Source of the DNA: Pseudomonadales bacterium
Lineage (GTDB): Bacteria > Pseudomonadota > Gammaproteobacteria > Pseudomonadales > Azotimanducaceae
Reading direction: 5' to 3'
Assembly: GCA_022827245.1 (NCBI GenBank)
Contig: JAJDTI010000201.1
Span: 1-61,397, forward strand
DNA: 61,397 nt
The translations under genes were made by a program, and so were the position numbers. Shown here piece after piece: positions 53,710 to 61,397 of this stretch. Each line of letters begins with the position of its first letter. The first letter of the stretch is position 1. Below the pieces are notes generated by a model. That model was not told the DNA's origin, ran no database searches, and saw only the letters and a program-made list of their open reading frames with translations.

Positions 53710-54849
53710 ATGACGGCAGCGGCCATCGACGCAGCGTCCGACCAATCCTGGGAGGAATACCGCGAGGACGGCATCCGCCGCGCGCTCGCCCTCGGCAACC
53801 GGGGGCCGATGCGGTTTGACGCGCGCGGGGTGCTCGCGCAGGAACAGCTCGACGCGTACCGCCGGTGCGGTTTCTACGTGTTCACGGGCGTCCTGTCCGC
53901 CGCGGAGTGCGCCGATCTCGAGGCGGAGTTCGCCGAGGTCCTGGAGAACGCCCCGGTGACCGAGAGCGGCGACCTGGACCGGCACGGCAGGGCCGTGCGC
54001 TTCCCGGGCTACTACACGCTCGGCAACATCCGCGACGGTCGCATCAAGCAGCTGGAGGACGCCGGGGAGGAGGAGCAGGCGGCCCCGGTGCACCTCGTCT
54101 CGCACCCGCTCATGATGATGGACTCCGCGCTGCGGACATACGCGCATCCCGACATCCTCCGCATGGTCGCGAGCGTCAACGGCGAGGACTTCGTGCCGTT
54201 CCACGAGAGCATCTTCAACAAGGACCCGGGCGAAGGCGCGCCGACCCCCTGGCACCAGGACGGCCGCACCCACTGGACCGAGGACGGCGAGGCCCTCGAG
54301 CAGCCGGACGGCTCCGGCAAGACTCACGGCTTCAACCTGTCCGTGGCGTGGTCGAAGTGCACGCCGGAGAACGGCCTCTGGGTGGTGCCCGGCAGCCACC
54401 GCCGCTGGCGGCTCGCGAACGGCGGCAGCTTCCCCCCGATCACCGACCGCCTCGCCGACGCCGTCCCCATGATGCTCGAGCCCGGTGACGTCGGCATGGT
54501 CAACCGCAGCTCGCTGCACGGCTCGTTCCCCAACAGGACGTCCATCCGGCGCAACACGATGGTGATGGGCTTCCACAAGCGCGACTCCGCGATCGGCGCG
54601 GAGACGACGAACGTGCACGCGTTCAAGAAGCCCGGCGAGACGAAGTCGATCAAGTACTCCGAGGACTACGTCCTGCGGCGCGCCCGCATGATTCCGCTCG
54701 CCATCGACGCGCGGCGCCAGCGCTATCCAGGCGAGGCGCCCTACGAGTACCGCGGCCAGTACCTGGGCGACAGCCACTGGAACGAGCGGGCGCGCGCGGA
54801 GATCGCCGTCGAAGGCGACGAGTACTGGCAGCGGGACATCACGCTGTAA
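53710..54849 (+). CDS. Phytanoyl-CoA dioxygenase (PhyH) family oxygenase
   Basis: 379-residue Fe(II)/2-oxoglutarate-dependent oxygenase. The metal triad is His182 and Asp184 in PWHQDGRTHW, and His270 in NRSSLHGSFPN; the 2-oxoglutarate-binding Arg is probably in RTSIRRNTMVMGF. VFTGVLSAAECADLEAEF near the N terminus is typical of PhyH. Family members hydroxylate acyl-CoAs, ectoine, quorum signals and other small molecules. ATG at 53710 follows GGGAG. Together with cupin, esterase and receptor it suggests oxidation of an imported ester or lipid. Confidence 0.85.
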   Translation: MTAAAIDAASDQSWEEYREDGIRRALALGNRGPMRFDARGVLAQEQLDAYRRCGFYVFTGVLSAAECADLEAEFAEVLENAPVTESGDLDRHGRAVRFPGYYTLGNIRDGRIKQLEDAGEEEQAAPVHLVSHPLMMMDSALRTYAHPDILRMVASVNGEDFVPFHESIFNKDPGEGAPTPWHQDGRTHWTEDGEALEQPDGSGKTHGFNLSVAWSKCTPENGLWVVPGSHRRWRLANGGSFPPITDRLADAVPMMLEPGDVGMVNRSSLHGSFPNRTSIRRNTMVMGFHKRDSAIGAETTNVHAFKKPGETKSIKYSEDYVLRRARMIPLAIDARRQRYPGEAPYEYRGQYLGDSHWNERARAEIAVEGDEYWQRDITL

Positions 54850-54965
54850 CGCTCCGACGGCGGCGGTGCGCGCTTTGCCGCCCGCCGCCCTGTGCGACAT
54901 CGCTGCATCAAGAACGGGCGAACGTCCGCTTCCGCTCCGTCCCACGATCTATACGATCGACCCTC

Positions 54966-57098
54966 ATGGCCGCCTACCGAAAACGCCCGCGACGGCGCGA
55001 CGCGCCGGTCCACCAGGGCGCGGACCCGACCTCCGGAGCCGGGCCAAGGTCCGCACCCCGGCACACCACCGTCGGTCCCAGGAAACCGCCGGCGCGCGCC
55101 GACAGGACTCCCGCGCAGGATGAACTCTCGATCAACCTGGCCGAGTTCGTCACGCGGTACCCGGTCTCCACGCTGGTCGACCAGATCATCCGCCGGGCGG
55201 CCGCAGAGCGCGTGCCGGCCGTCCTGACCCCGATCGGCCGGCTGCCCCGCAACTACATCGGCTGGTGCTTCGCGTTGCGCGACCAGGTCCCGCGGCTCCC
55301 GGTGCGCGCCGTGCAACAGCTCGTCCTCGCGCTGTCGGTCTTCCTCGCGCGCCACCCCGTGCCCGACGCGCGGGGCGCCGGGCTCGCCGCGGGAGGAAAG
55401 CCCACCCCATTGACCCCGGAAGCGTTCCACCGGCTGGTCATCGAGGCGCTCGAACCCTCCGCGCGCCGCGTGTTCGAGGCCCGCACGGGCATCCAGTCCA
55501 GGCGCACGCTGCGGCAACTCGCCAGCGAGTTCGGTACGTACCTAGAGCGGATCCGGTCCTTCGAGCAGCAGGCGCGCCACAGCCTGCGGGCGATGGGAAT
55601 CCGCTACGACGCGTGGCGGACCCTGGACATCGTGTTCCCGCGCCGCTGGCCACACCTGTGCGCCGACGGCGTCCGCTACATCCCCGGCCCCGCCGCACGC
55701 CTGCCGCTCCCGCCCCCGATGGTCTATCTGTGCGAGGCCGTGGGGGGATTCGATGCCTGCCTGTCCCGCTATTGCGAGCGCGTCCACGACGGCTGGCTGC
55801 TGAAGATGGACGCCTCCCACACGCTCCGGCAACGCGCGCTCGCCCTGCAGGCCGAGCTGCTCGAAGACTGGCGCCTGCCGCAGCCCCTCGGCCGGCTCGC
55901 GCGCCGGGGCGGCATGCCGCGCCGCGAAGTCGAGGTACTGCTGCAGTACGGTGACCGCGTACGGTCCGAGCACGGCTACGTAGTGAACGCGTCCCGCCCG
56001 TCCACGCAGCTGCATCTGGACGCCGCGTTGCGCAGGGCGCGCACACCCCTCGGAGTGGCCGAGGTCCGGGACCGGGCTCCAAACCACCGCGCGGGGCGCC
56101 GGCGCGACCTGGACCGTACGTTCCGCGCGGCGCCGCACCTCTTCCTCCGCATCTGGGACCATCAGTGGTGCTCCCTGACGGAGTTGCCGGACCGCCTGCG
56201 CGCGGCCCCCGGCGAGGATCGCGGGAGCCTCGAAGCGCTCGGTCCCGACGAAGGGACCGTTCGTCAGGCAATACTCCGGCTCGTTCGCGACCGCGGACCG
56301 ATGACGTGGTCCGAGCTGAGGCGGGCCGCCGGAGCCCACGCCCGCGGCTCGCTCGCCAGCGCCGTCTCGCGTCTGCCCGATCTCGTCAAGTCCGCGCCCG
56401 GCATCTACGGCTACCGGGGGCACCTCGCACGCGACGCCCGCCACCCGCCACCAACGTTCTTCCGGGAGGACCAGGCGACCGCATGGGCATTCGGCCGGTA
56501 CGCGGGAGTGTCGCCCGCCTTCTTTCCGCTCTGGACGCGGCGCAACGAAATGGCCCTCTGCCGTTGGGCCCGCGATGCGGCATCGACCCGCGTGTACGAG
56601 TCGCTCGTCGCGCAGGCGGAACCCTCCGAGTGGCCCGGCCTGGACAAGGCAGAGGCCGCGTTCTGGGGCCACGAGCGGGAACGCTGCGGGTTCACGCTGC
56701 TGACCGGCCGCCCAGCGGGGTTCGACGGTGTCTTTCCTGCATCCCGCCTGCTGGCGGTGCTGCTCGTGGCGAGGCTGCAGGGACGGGTTTCCTGGGTCGA
56801 GGCGAACCGGTGCCTGGGCGGCCGGATCAACGCCCGCTCCGGCATCTTCATGATGGCCGTGCTCGCCATGATCGGCACCCTGCAACCGGACGCGGACTGG
56901 CGCCGCCCCCACCCGGTCCGGGCGGACCGGGCACAGGCCGCGCTCGCCGCATTCGTGGAGGTGCTCGGACGCACCGGCAGGTTGCCGTGGGCGACGGTCG
57001 CGTCGTTGATGCGCATCGACGACGAGCCGGAGGCCGAGTGGATCCGACCCGACGTCGTCGCCCGGTTTCTCGGCCGCGCGCGGCGCGTGGAAGGCTGA
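54966..57098 (+). CDS. Large DNA-binding protein with a sigma-70 region 4-like HTH and winged-helix domains
   Basis: 710 residues, soluble, arginine-rich, no family recognised as a whole. After a basic, proline-rich N-terminal 50 residues, residues about 161-206 (LEPSARRVFEARTG, TLRQLASEFGTYLERIRSFEQQ) match the sigma-70 region 4 helix-turn-helix with its ERIRxxE. Residues about 355-400 and 437-486 look like two winged helices, the second HARE-HTH-like (RGPMTWSELRR ... PGIYGYRG). The C-terminal third is unassigned. There is no sigma region 2, so it is not an ordinary sigma factor. No Shine-Dalgarno; TATACG ends 10 bp before the ATG. Confidence 0.7.
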   Translation: MAAYRKRPRRRDAPVHQGADPTSGAGPRSAPRHTTVGPRKPPARADRTPAQDELSINLAEFVTRYPVSTLVDQIIRRAAAERVPAVLTPIGRLPRNYIGWCFALRDQVPRLPVRAVQQLVLALSVFLARHPVPDARGAGLAAGGKPTPLTPEAFHRLVIEALEPSARRVFEARTGIQSRRTLRQLASEFGTYLERIRSFEQQARHSLRAMGIRYDAWRTLDIVFPRRWPHLCADGVRYIPGPAARLPLPPPMVYLCEAVGGFDACLSRYCERVHDGWLLKMDASHTLRQRALALQAELLEDWRLPQPLGRLARRGGMPRREVEVLLQYGDRVRSEHGYVVNASRPSTQLHLDAALRRARTPLGVAEVRDRAPNHRAGRRRDLDRTFRAAPHLFLRIWDHQWCSLTELPDRLRAAPGEDRGSLEALGPDEGTVRQAILRLVRDRGPMTWSELRRAAGAHARGSLASAVSRLPDLVKSAPGIYGYRGHLARDARHPPPTFFREDQATAWAFGRYAGVSPAFFPLWTRRNEMALCRWARDAASTRVYESLVAQAEPSEWPGLDKAEAAFWGHERERCGFTLLTGRPAGFDGVFPASRLLAVLLVARLQGRVSWVEANRCLGGRINARSGIFMMAVLAMIGTLQPDADWRRPHPVRADRAQAALAAFVEVLGRTGRLPWATVASLMRIDDEPEAEWIRPDVVARFLGRARRVEG

Positions 57099-57222
57099 AG
57101 ATCGGAGATCCCCAGTGCCCTCGCCTACCGGGACACCCTGTTCCTGCATGGTGACGTTATCGTTTCGGGGCGAGCTGGACGATGGTTCGCCTGACGTGCA
57201 TGCAGAGCGTTGGCGAGGCGCC

Positions 57223-57242
57223 CGCGAACGCGCGCGTTCGCG
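57223..57242. repeat. Perfect 20-bp palindrome upstream of the XRE-ImmA gene
   Basis: CGCGAACGCG followed by its exact reverse complement, in the 270-bp non-coding stretch (57099-57368) between the large HTH protein and the XRE-ImmA gene. It could be an operator or a transcription end hairpin for the upstream gene; there is no T tract. Confidence 0.55.
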
Positions 57243-57313
57243 ATGGGACGCATGCCCCGGACGGTGGGGTTCGGGCCGAACTCTTGCATGCGAATCGTGG
57301 TTAGCATAGGTTT

Positions 57314-57335
57314 CTTGCACCAGCGTAAGTGCAAG
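57314..57335. promoter_or_regulatory. Operator-like inverted repeat for the XRE regulator
   Basis: CTTGCAC, 8-bp spacer, GTGCAAG (arms 57314-57320 and 57329-57335), 34 bp before the GTG of the XRE-ImmA gene. A further half site CTTGCA lies at 57283-57288, overlapping a possible -35. The spacing and position fit autorepression by the XRE domain; this is inference. Confidence 0.55.
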
Positions 57336-57368
57336 ATCCGTCTCTCCGGCGCGGATCCAGGAGGTTCG

Positions 57369-58472
57369 GTGACAAATCCGCTCATCGGTACGCGCATCAA
57401 GGCGTTCAGGCAGGCGCGGGGAGTCTCGCAGGATGAGCTGGCGCGCGCGCTGGGGTTCAAGGATCGTCAGATCGTGTCTGCCATCGAGACAGGTGTCCGT
57501 CGCGTTGGCGCGGAGGAGTTGCTGCTGGTGATGGAGCACCTCTCCGTGCCGCTGGACCACTTCACGGACCCGTATCGGCTTGATGGGGAGGGGATGTTCT
57601 CGTGGCGGCAGATGGGCGTGCCGCGGGAACGACTGATGGAGTACGAGACGATGGCGGGGCGGTGGATCGGTGGTTACCGGGTCATGGCGTCGCAGGTCGG
57701 CCGGAAGCCGAGGTTGATGCGGCAGGCGCTCGGTCTCACGAAGCTGTCGAGCTTCGAGGAGGCTACGGAGGCCGGAGAACGGTTAGTCACTGAGTTCGGC
57801 CTGGGGCCCGTGCCAGGGCTGAGGCTTGCCGAGGTGGTGGAGCGGCTCGGTATCCTCGTGTTGCTGGTCGACGCTTACGCTGGAATCTCGGGGGCGGCGT
57901 GCCGTCTACCGGACCTGGACACGGTCCTGATTGCACGTGGAGAAGCGAGGGGCCGTCGCAACTTTGATCTGGCGCACGAGTTGTTCCACATCCTGACCTG
58001 GGACGCGATGCCGCCGGAACACGTTGAGGACGCGGTCGACTTCAGCGGGAATCGGGTGGAGCAACTTGCCAACAGCTTCGCGGCAGCGGTGTTGATGCCG
58101 AGGGACTCGCTGGCCCCGCTTGCGGACTGGGCATCGCTGGATACGGAAGCGCTTTGCGTGCAGTTGAATGCGACAGCGGAGGATTTGCAGGTGACGTCCT
58201 CCGCGTTGCGGTGGCGGCTCGCGACGCTCGGAGCACTGAGCAGGAAGCGGGCGCGTGCACTACCGGAGGGGGCGCTACGGAACAATGGGCAGGCGAGACC
58301 GAGGGGTAGCGTGCCAGCGCCATTCTCCAGGGGTTTCGCGGAAGTGCTGGCGGCCGGAATCGATGATGGTTACATATCGGTTCGACGTGCTGCGGAGTTG
58401 GTCGGACTCCCGATCGAAGGCTTGGAGGAGTTGTTCGCCGCACATGGCGTAGCGCAAGCGATTGACCTGTGA
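57369..58472 (+). CDS. XRE-family regulator fused to an ImmA/IrrE metallopeptidase
   Basis: 367 residues. An N-terminal HTH_3 domain (about 4-62, GTRIKAFRQARGVSQDELARALGFKDRQIVSAIETG) is joined to an ImmA/IrrE (M78) domain with the zinc motif HELFH (His203, Glu204, His207) in FDLAHELFHIL, and a C-terminal helical region with a second small HTH-like segment. Such proteins cleave or sense a repressor in mobile elements and toxin-antitoxin-like loci. The GTG at 57369 has AGGAGG 4 bp upstream. Codon use is less GC-rich at third positions than neighbours, suggesting transfer. Its stop overlaps the PIN-like gene as GTGA. Confidence 0.85.
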   Translation: MTNPLIGTRIKAFRQARGVSQDELARALGFKDRQIVSAIETGVRRVGAEELLLVMEHLSVPLDHFTDPYRLDGEGMFSWRQMGVPRERLMEYETMAGRWIGGYRVMASQVGRKPRLMRQALGLTKLSSFEEATEAGERLVTEFGLGPVPGLRLAEVVERLGILVLLVDAYAGISGAACRLPDLDTVLIARGEARGRRNFDLAHELFHILTWDAMPPEHVEDAVDFSGNRVEQLANSFAAAVLMPRDSLAPLADWASLDTEALCVQLNATAEDLQVTSSALRWRLATLGALSRKRARALPEGALRNNGQARPRGSVPAPFSRGFAEVLAAGIDDGYISVRRAAELVGLPIEGLEELFAAHGVAQAIDL

Positions 58473-58981
58473 ACGAAACGTCTGCGCGGGGGACGGCGGT
58501 TCTCGTGGACACGAACGTGATCATCGAAGCGCATCGCACGAAGGGTTGGCGTGCGCTGGTCGGCGGGTACGCCGTGGAGACGGTGGAGGACTGCGTGACC
58601 GAGACGCAGACGGGGTTTCAGCGGCGACGGTCCGAGGAGGCGATCAACAGAGACCAGTTGCTTGAGTCGCTGGCGAATGTCCACGCCGTCAACGATCTGG
58701 AACGTGCGGAACTCGCCGTGCGGGCGCACGGCATCGCGTTGGATCTCGGAGAGTGGTCTTTGTGGGCGCACGCGCGGGGTCGCGGAGAGCCTTGGGTGCT
58801 GTGCGGTCCGGACAAGGCAAGTTTGCGATGCGGAGTCCGGCTTGGGTTCCGAGAGCGGCTTGTGTCGCTCCAGGGACTGCTGCACGCGGTGGGTCATCAG
58901 CCCAAGCTGGCGCTGAGACAGCAGTACACGAAGCAGTGGCTCGACTTGACTCTGGGGCAACTGGTTCTGGAGGAGCGATGA
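58469..58981 (+). CDS. PIN-domain-like protein (putative toxin or RNase)
   Basis: 170 residues. The N-terminal strand AVLVDTNVIIEAHR carries the PIN nucleotide-metal Asp14 and Glu20; LDLGEWSLWAHARG supplies a middle acidic pair and VLCGPDKASLRC a fourth acidic position, the PIN arrangement. Paired with the upstream XRE-ImmA protein by a 4-bp overlap (GTG start), it resembles known ImmA/IrrE plus PIN-type (DUF4411-like) pairs, in which the PIN protein would be the effector. It converges with pntB. Assignment is by motif only. Confidence 0.7.
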   Translation: MNETSARGTAVLVDTNVIIEAHRTKGWRALVGGYAVETVEDCVTETQTGFQRRRSEEAINRDQLLESLANVHAVNDLERAELAVRAHGIALDLGEWSLWAHARGRGEPWVLCGPDKASLRCGVRLGFRERLVSLQGLLHAVGHQPKLALRQQYTKQWLDLTLGQLVLEER

Positions 58982-59033
58982 GGGGCGGGCATCGAATCGA
59001 GCCGTGCGCCGCCGGGGTGGCTCTCGAGTCGCC

Positions 59034-60398
59034 CTACCCCTTGAACTGCCCGACGATCCCCGAGATCGACTCCTTCGCGTCCCCGAACAGCATGCGCGTG
59101 TTCGTGCCGAAGAAGAGCGGGTTGTCGACGCCGGCGAAGCCGGAGGCCATCGAGCGCTTCAGCACGAAGACGGTCCGTGCCCGGTCCACGTCGATGATCG
59201 GCATGCCGTAGATGGGGCTCGCCTCGTCCGTGCGGGCCGCGGGGTTGACGACGTCGTTGGCGCCGATGACCACCGCCACGTCCACGCCGTCCATGCGCGG
59301 ATTGATGTCCTCCATCTCGACGAGCTGGTCGTAGGACACGCTCGCCTCCGCGAGCAGGACGTTCATGTGCCCGGGCATACGTCCCGCGACCGGGTGAATC
59401 GCGTACGTCACCTCGGCGCCGTTCTCCTCGAGCAGGTCCGCGAGTTCCCGGACGACGTGCTGGGCCTGCGCCACCGCCATGCCGTAGCCTGGCACGAAGC
59501 TCACCGACGACGACGCCTCCAGGATCAGGTAGGCGTCCTCCACGTTGATGGGCTTCACCTCGCCTTCGACCTTGGTTGCGGCCTTCACCGCGCCGAACCC
59601 GCTGAAGAGCACGTTCGCGAGCGAGCGGTTCATCGCCTTGCACATGATGTTGGTCAGGATGATCCCGGCGGCCCCGACCAGGGAGCCCGCGACGATGAGG
59701 ATGTTGTTGTTGATCGCGAAGCCCGCGGCGCACGCGGCGAGTCCCGAGTAGCTGTTGAGAAGCGAGATCACCACCGGCATGTCCGCCCCGCCGATGGGGA
59801 TGACGGCCATGATCCCGAGCAGCAGGGCCAGGCCGATGATCGCGTAGAACACCCACGACGTGGTCGAGGGCTCCATGGTGAAGAGCACGCCCACCGTGAT
59901 GAGCGCGGCGAGGATGAGCCCGTTGATGAATCTCTGGCCCGCGAACACCACGGCGCGGCTCACCATCACTTCCGCGAGCTTGCCCCAGGCCACCACCGAG
60001 CCCGACGCCGTGACGGCGCCGATGAGGATGGACAGGAAGGCCACGAAGGCCGTGAACGCGGCGACGTCCTGCTGCCCGTGGATCGCCGCCCAGCCCACCA
60101 GGAGGCTTGCCGCGCCTCCCGAGCCATTGAAGAGCGCCACCATCTCGGGCATCGACGTCATCGCGACCAGCCGCGACGCGACCGCCCCGATGGCCGCGCC
60201 GACGATGGCCCCCGCCGCGATCCACTCGTAGCTGACGATCTCCCGGGACGTCAGGGTCACCACGATGGCGAGGAGCATGCCGATGGAGGACAGCGCGTTG
60301 CCACGCCGGGCGGTCGCCGGCGAGGCGAGCATCTTGAGCCCGAAGATGAACAGCGCCGCCGCGGCGATGTAGGCGACGTTGATGACGACGGGGCCCAT
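59034..60398 (-). CDS. pntB: NAD(P) transhydrogenase subunit beta
   Basis: 454-residue membrane protein forming part of the proton channel and the NADP(H)-binding domain III of the proton-translocating transhydrogenase. About eight to nine membrane helices are followed by FVPGYGMAVAQAQHVV (NADP-binding fingerprint), HPVAGRMPGHMNVLLAEA, VIGANDVVNPAA and VFVLKRSMASGFAG. ATG at 60396-60398 overlaps the pntAB stop by one base. It makes NADPH from NADH using the proton gradient. Confidence 0.95.
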   Translation of the reverse strand: MGPVVINVAYIAAAALFIFGLKMLASPATARRGNALSSIGMLLAIVVTLTSREIVSYEWIAAGAIVGAAIGAVASRLVAMTSMPEMVALFNGSGGAASLLVGWAAIHGQQDVAAFTAFVAFLSILIGAVTASGSVVAWGKLAEVMVSRAVVFAGQRFINGLILAALITVGVLFTMEPSTTSWVFYAIIGLALLLGIMAVIPIGGADMPVVISLLNSYSGLAACAAGFAINNNILIVAGSLVGAAGIILTNIMCKAMNRSLANVLFSGFGAVKAATKVEGEVKPINVEDAYLILEASSSVSFVPGYGMAVAQAQHVVRELADLLEENGAEVTYAIHPVAGRMPGHMNVLLAEASVSYDQLVEMEDINPRMDGVDVAVVIGANDVVNPAARTDEASPIYGMPIIDVDRARTVFVLKRSMASGFAGVDNPLFFGTNTRMLFGDAKESISGIVGQFKG

Positions 60399-60703
60399 CA
60401 GCCTTCCCCGCCGCGCTTCTTGAACATGCCGAGCATGCGGTCGGTGACCATGTAGCCGCCGACGACGTTGATGGTGGCGAACACGACCGCCGCCACGCCG
60501 AGCACCGTGGCGACCGTCGCCTGACCCGCGTCGGCAGCCGCCCCGGCCGCCATCAGCGCCCCGACCAGGGTGATCCCGGAGATCGCGTTCGCGCCGGACA
60601 TCAGCGGCGTGTGCAGGGTCGCCGGGACCTTCGAGATGAGCTCGAAGCCCAGGAAGATGGACAGGACCAGGATGAAGGCCAGAAAGACGGGGATCAGTTC
60701 CAC
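60398..60703 (-). CDS. pntAB: NAD(P) transhydrogenase subunit alpha, membrane part
   Basis: 101-residue membrane subunit with three to four helices: FLAFILVLSIFLGFELISKVP, LHTPLMSGANAISGITLVGAL and VATVLGVAAVVFATINVVGGY. The split alpha subunit (pntAA plus pntAB) is the form found in many alphaproteobacteria and some gammaproteobacteria. The start is GTG at 60701-60703 with GGAG 6 bp upstream; the open frame continues upstream without recognisable sequence. Confidence 0.92.
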   Translation of the reverse strand: MELIPVFLAFILVLSIFLGFELISKVPATLHTPLMSGANAISGITLVGALMAAGAAADAGQATVATVLGVAAVVFATINVVGGYMVTDRMLGMFKKRGGEG

Positions 60704-60731
60704 GGGAAACTCCGGTCGCGCAGGGGGAGGG

Positions 60732-61397
60732 TTACTTGGCCGGGCTTCCGCCCGCGCCGTCGGCGGCAACGCCGAGGACGGCGCCGTCCCGGGCGACGAC
60801 CGAGGAGGCGACGATGTCGTCCGCCGGGTCGAGCCGCAGGGCTCCGGCTTCCGCGTCCCAGAACTCCTCGATGAAGTGCGCCAGGTTCGCCGCGTACATC
60901 TCGCTGGCGTTCCTGGCCACCGCGGACGGCAGGTTGCCCTGCCCCAGCACCGTCACGCCGTCGATGTCCACGACCTGGTCCAGCACCGAGCCCTCCACGT
61001 TGCCGCCGGACTCGACGGCCATGTCCACGACCACGCTGCCGTGCTTCATCGACTCGACCATTTCCCGGGTCACGATCCGGGGCGCCGGGCGGCCGAACAC
61101 CTGCGCGGTCGTGATGACGACGTCCGACGCGGCGATCACGCGCTGCATGCCCTCCTGCTGCAGGGCGATCTGCTCCGGCGTCAGGGCCTTCGCATAGCCC
61201 TGTTCGGTCTGGCCCACGTCGCCGATGTCGATCTCGACGAAGCGGGCGCCGAGCGACCGTACCTGCTCGGCGACCACCGGGCGCGTGTCGAACGCCTCCA
61301 CCCGCGCCCCGAGGCGCTTGGCCGTGGCGATCGCCTGCAGCCCCGCGACGCCCGCGCCGATCACGAACACCCTGGCCGGCGGGATCGTCCCGGCGGG
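60732..61397 (-). CDS. pntAA: NAD(P) transhydrogenase subunit alpha, NAD-binding part (5' end outside window)
   Basis: The last 221 residues of the alanine dehydrogenase/PNT-type NAD(H)-binding domain I. VFVIGAGVAGLQAIATAKRLGA is the dinucleotide fold, followed by VEAFDTRPVVAEQVRSLGA, PRIVTREMVESMKHGSVVVD and GNLPSAVARNASEMYAANL. It is cut by the right edge of the window. The gene stops 28 bp before pntAB, with pntB after that, giving the standard operon order. Confidence 0.93.
   Translation of the reverse strand, partial: PAGTIPPARVFVIGAGVAGLQAIATAKRLGARVEAFDTRPVVAEQVRSLGARFVEIDIGDVGQTEQGYAKALTPEQIALQQEGMQRVIAASDVVITTAQVFGRPAPRIVTREMVESMKHGSVVVDMAVESGGNVEGSVLDQVVDIDGVTVLGQGNLPSAVARNASEMYAANLAHFIEEFWDAEAGALRLDPADDIVASSVVARDGAVLGVAADGAGGSPAK

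Noticed and set aside
54966..57098. Genuine alternative sigma factor
   Set aside because: Only a region 4-like HTH is seen; the -10-binding region 2 is absent and the protein is far too long.
54850..58981. Integrative element with attachment sites
   Set aside because: No integrase, tRNA target or flanking direct repeats were found, although codon use in 57369-58981 hints at transfer.

Overview
The window reads as one contig of a GC-rich (about two thirds G+C or more by eye) proteobacterial chromosome, most likely an aerobic heterotrophic gammaproteobacterium. This rests on family content: a complete system I cytochrome c maturation operon in the order ccmABCDEFGHI, the divergent tesA / ybbA-ybbP arrangement, bolA, yaaA, a DUF1244 gene, tail-specific protease, three TonB-dependent receptors and pntAA-pntAB-pntB. 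Coding density is high, genes often overlap by 4 bp (ATGA or GTGA), and GTG starts are common. No rRNA, tRNA, CRISPR array, integrase or intact insertion sequence was seen.

Layout. 1-114: first 38 codons of smc (minus). 240-7072: ccmA to ccmI (minus, read right to left). 7137-8950: amidohydrolase and NAD(P)-binding protein. 9057-16066: secreted S9 peptidase convergent with two TonB receptors. 16243-17366: a small plus-strand pocket with an Rpn/DUF4351-type remnant and an orphan HEPN protein. 17376-21306: ybbP, ybbA, tesA. 21307-21753: a gene-free stretch full of inverted repeats. 21754-28170: housekeeping genes (bolA, yaaA, terC-like, DUF1244, lepB, ctp). 28241-30271: thrS with a leader region. 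30358-35672: acyl-CoA ligase, DAHP synthase, orphan molybdopterin oxidoreductase, small membrane protein. 35680-41827: amidohydrolase, HAD hydrolase, aconitase, MFS transporter. 41898-47959: a gene set matching the gamma-butyrobetaine / L-carnitine to glycine betaine route. 48160-49030: a frameshifted tandem universal stress protein. 49131-54849: esterase and TonB receptor, divergent from a cupin and a phytanoyl-CoA dioxygenase-like enzyme. 54966-58981: an accessory island (large sigma-region-4/winged-helix protein, XRE-ImmA/IrrE metallopeptidase, PIN-like protein). 59034-61397: transhydrogenase genes, cut by the window end.

The most notable signals are regulatory. (1) thrS is preceded by a 20-residue leader peptide with 8 threonines, then a 9-bp-stem terminator with a T tract, placed between a recognisable promoter and thrS: a textbook threonine attenuator, here on an aminoacyl-tRNA synthetase that also lacks its TGS domain. 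(2) Four genes (bolA, ctp, thrS, esterase) end in a TAG that is itself the first three bases of a small hairpin element, TAGGG + stem + CTYGY loop; stems covary while the loop class stays. (3) The 54966-58981 island carries an unrecognised 710-residue protein, beside a regulator-protease-PIN operon with a clear operator-like inverted repeat.

Functionally the window combines respiration-related maturation (ccm, pnt, acnA), outer-membrane uptake of complex substrates with matching secreted hydrolases, and quaternary-amine catabolism that would yield glycine betaine.
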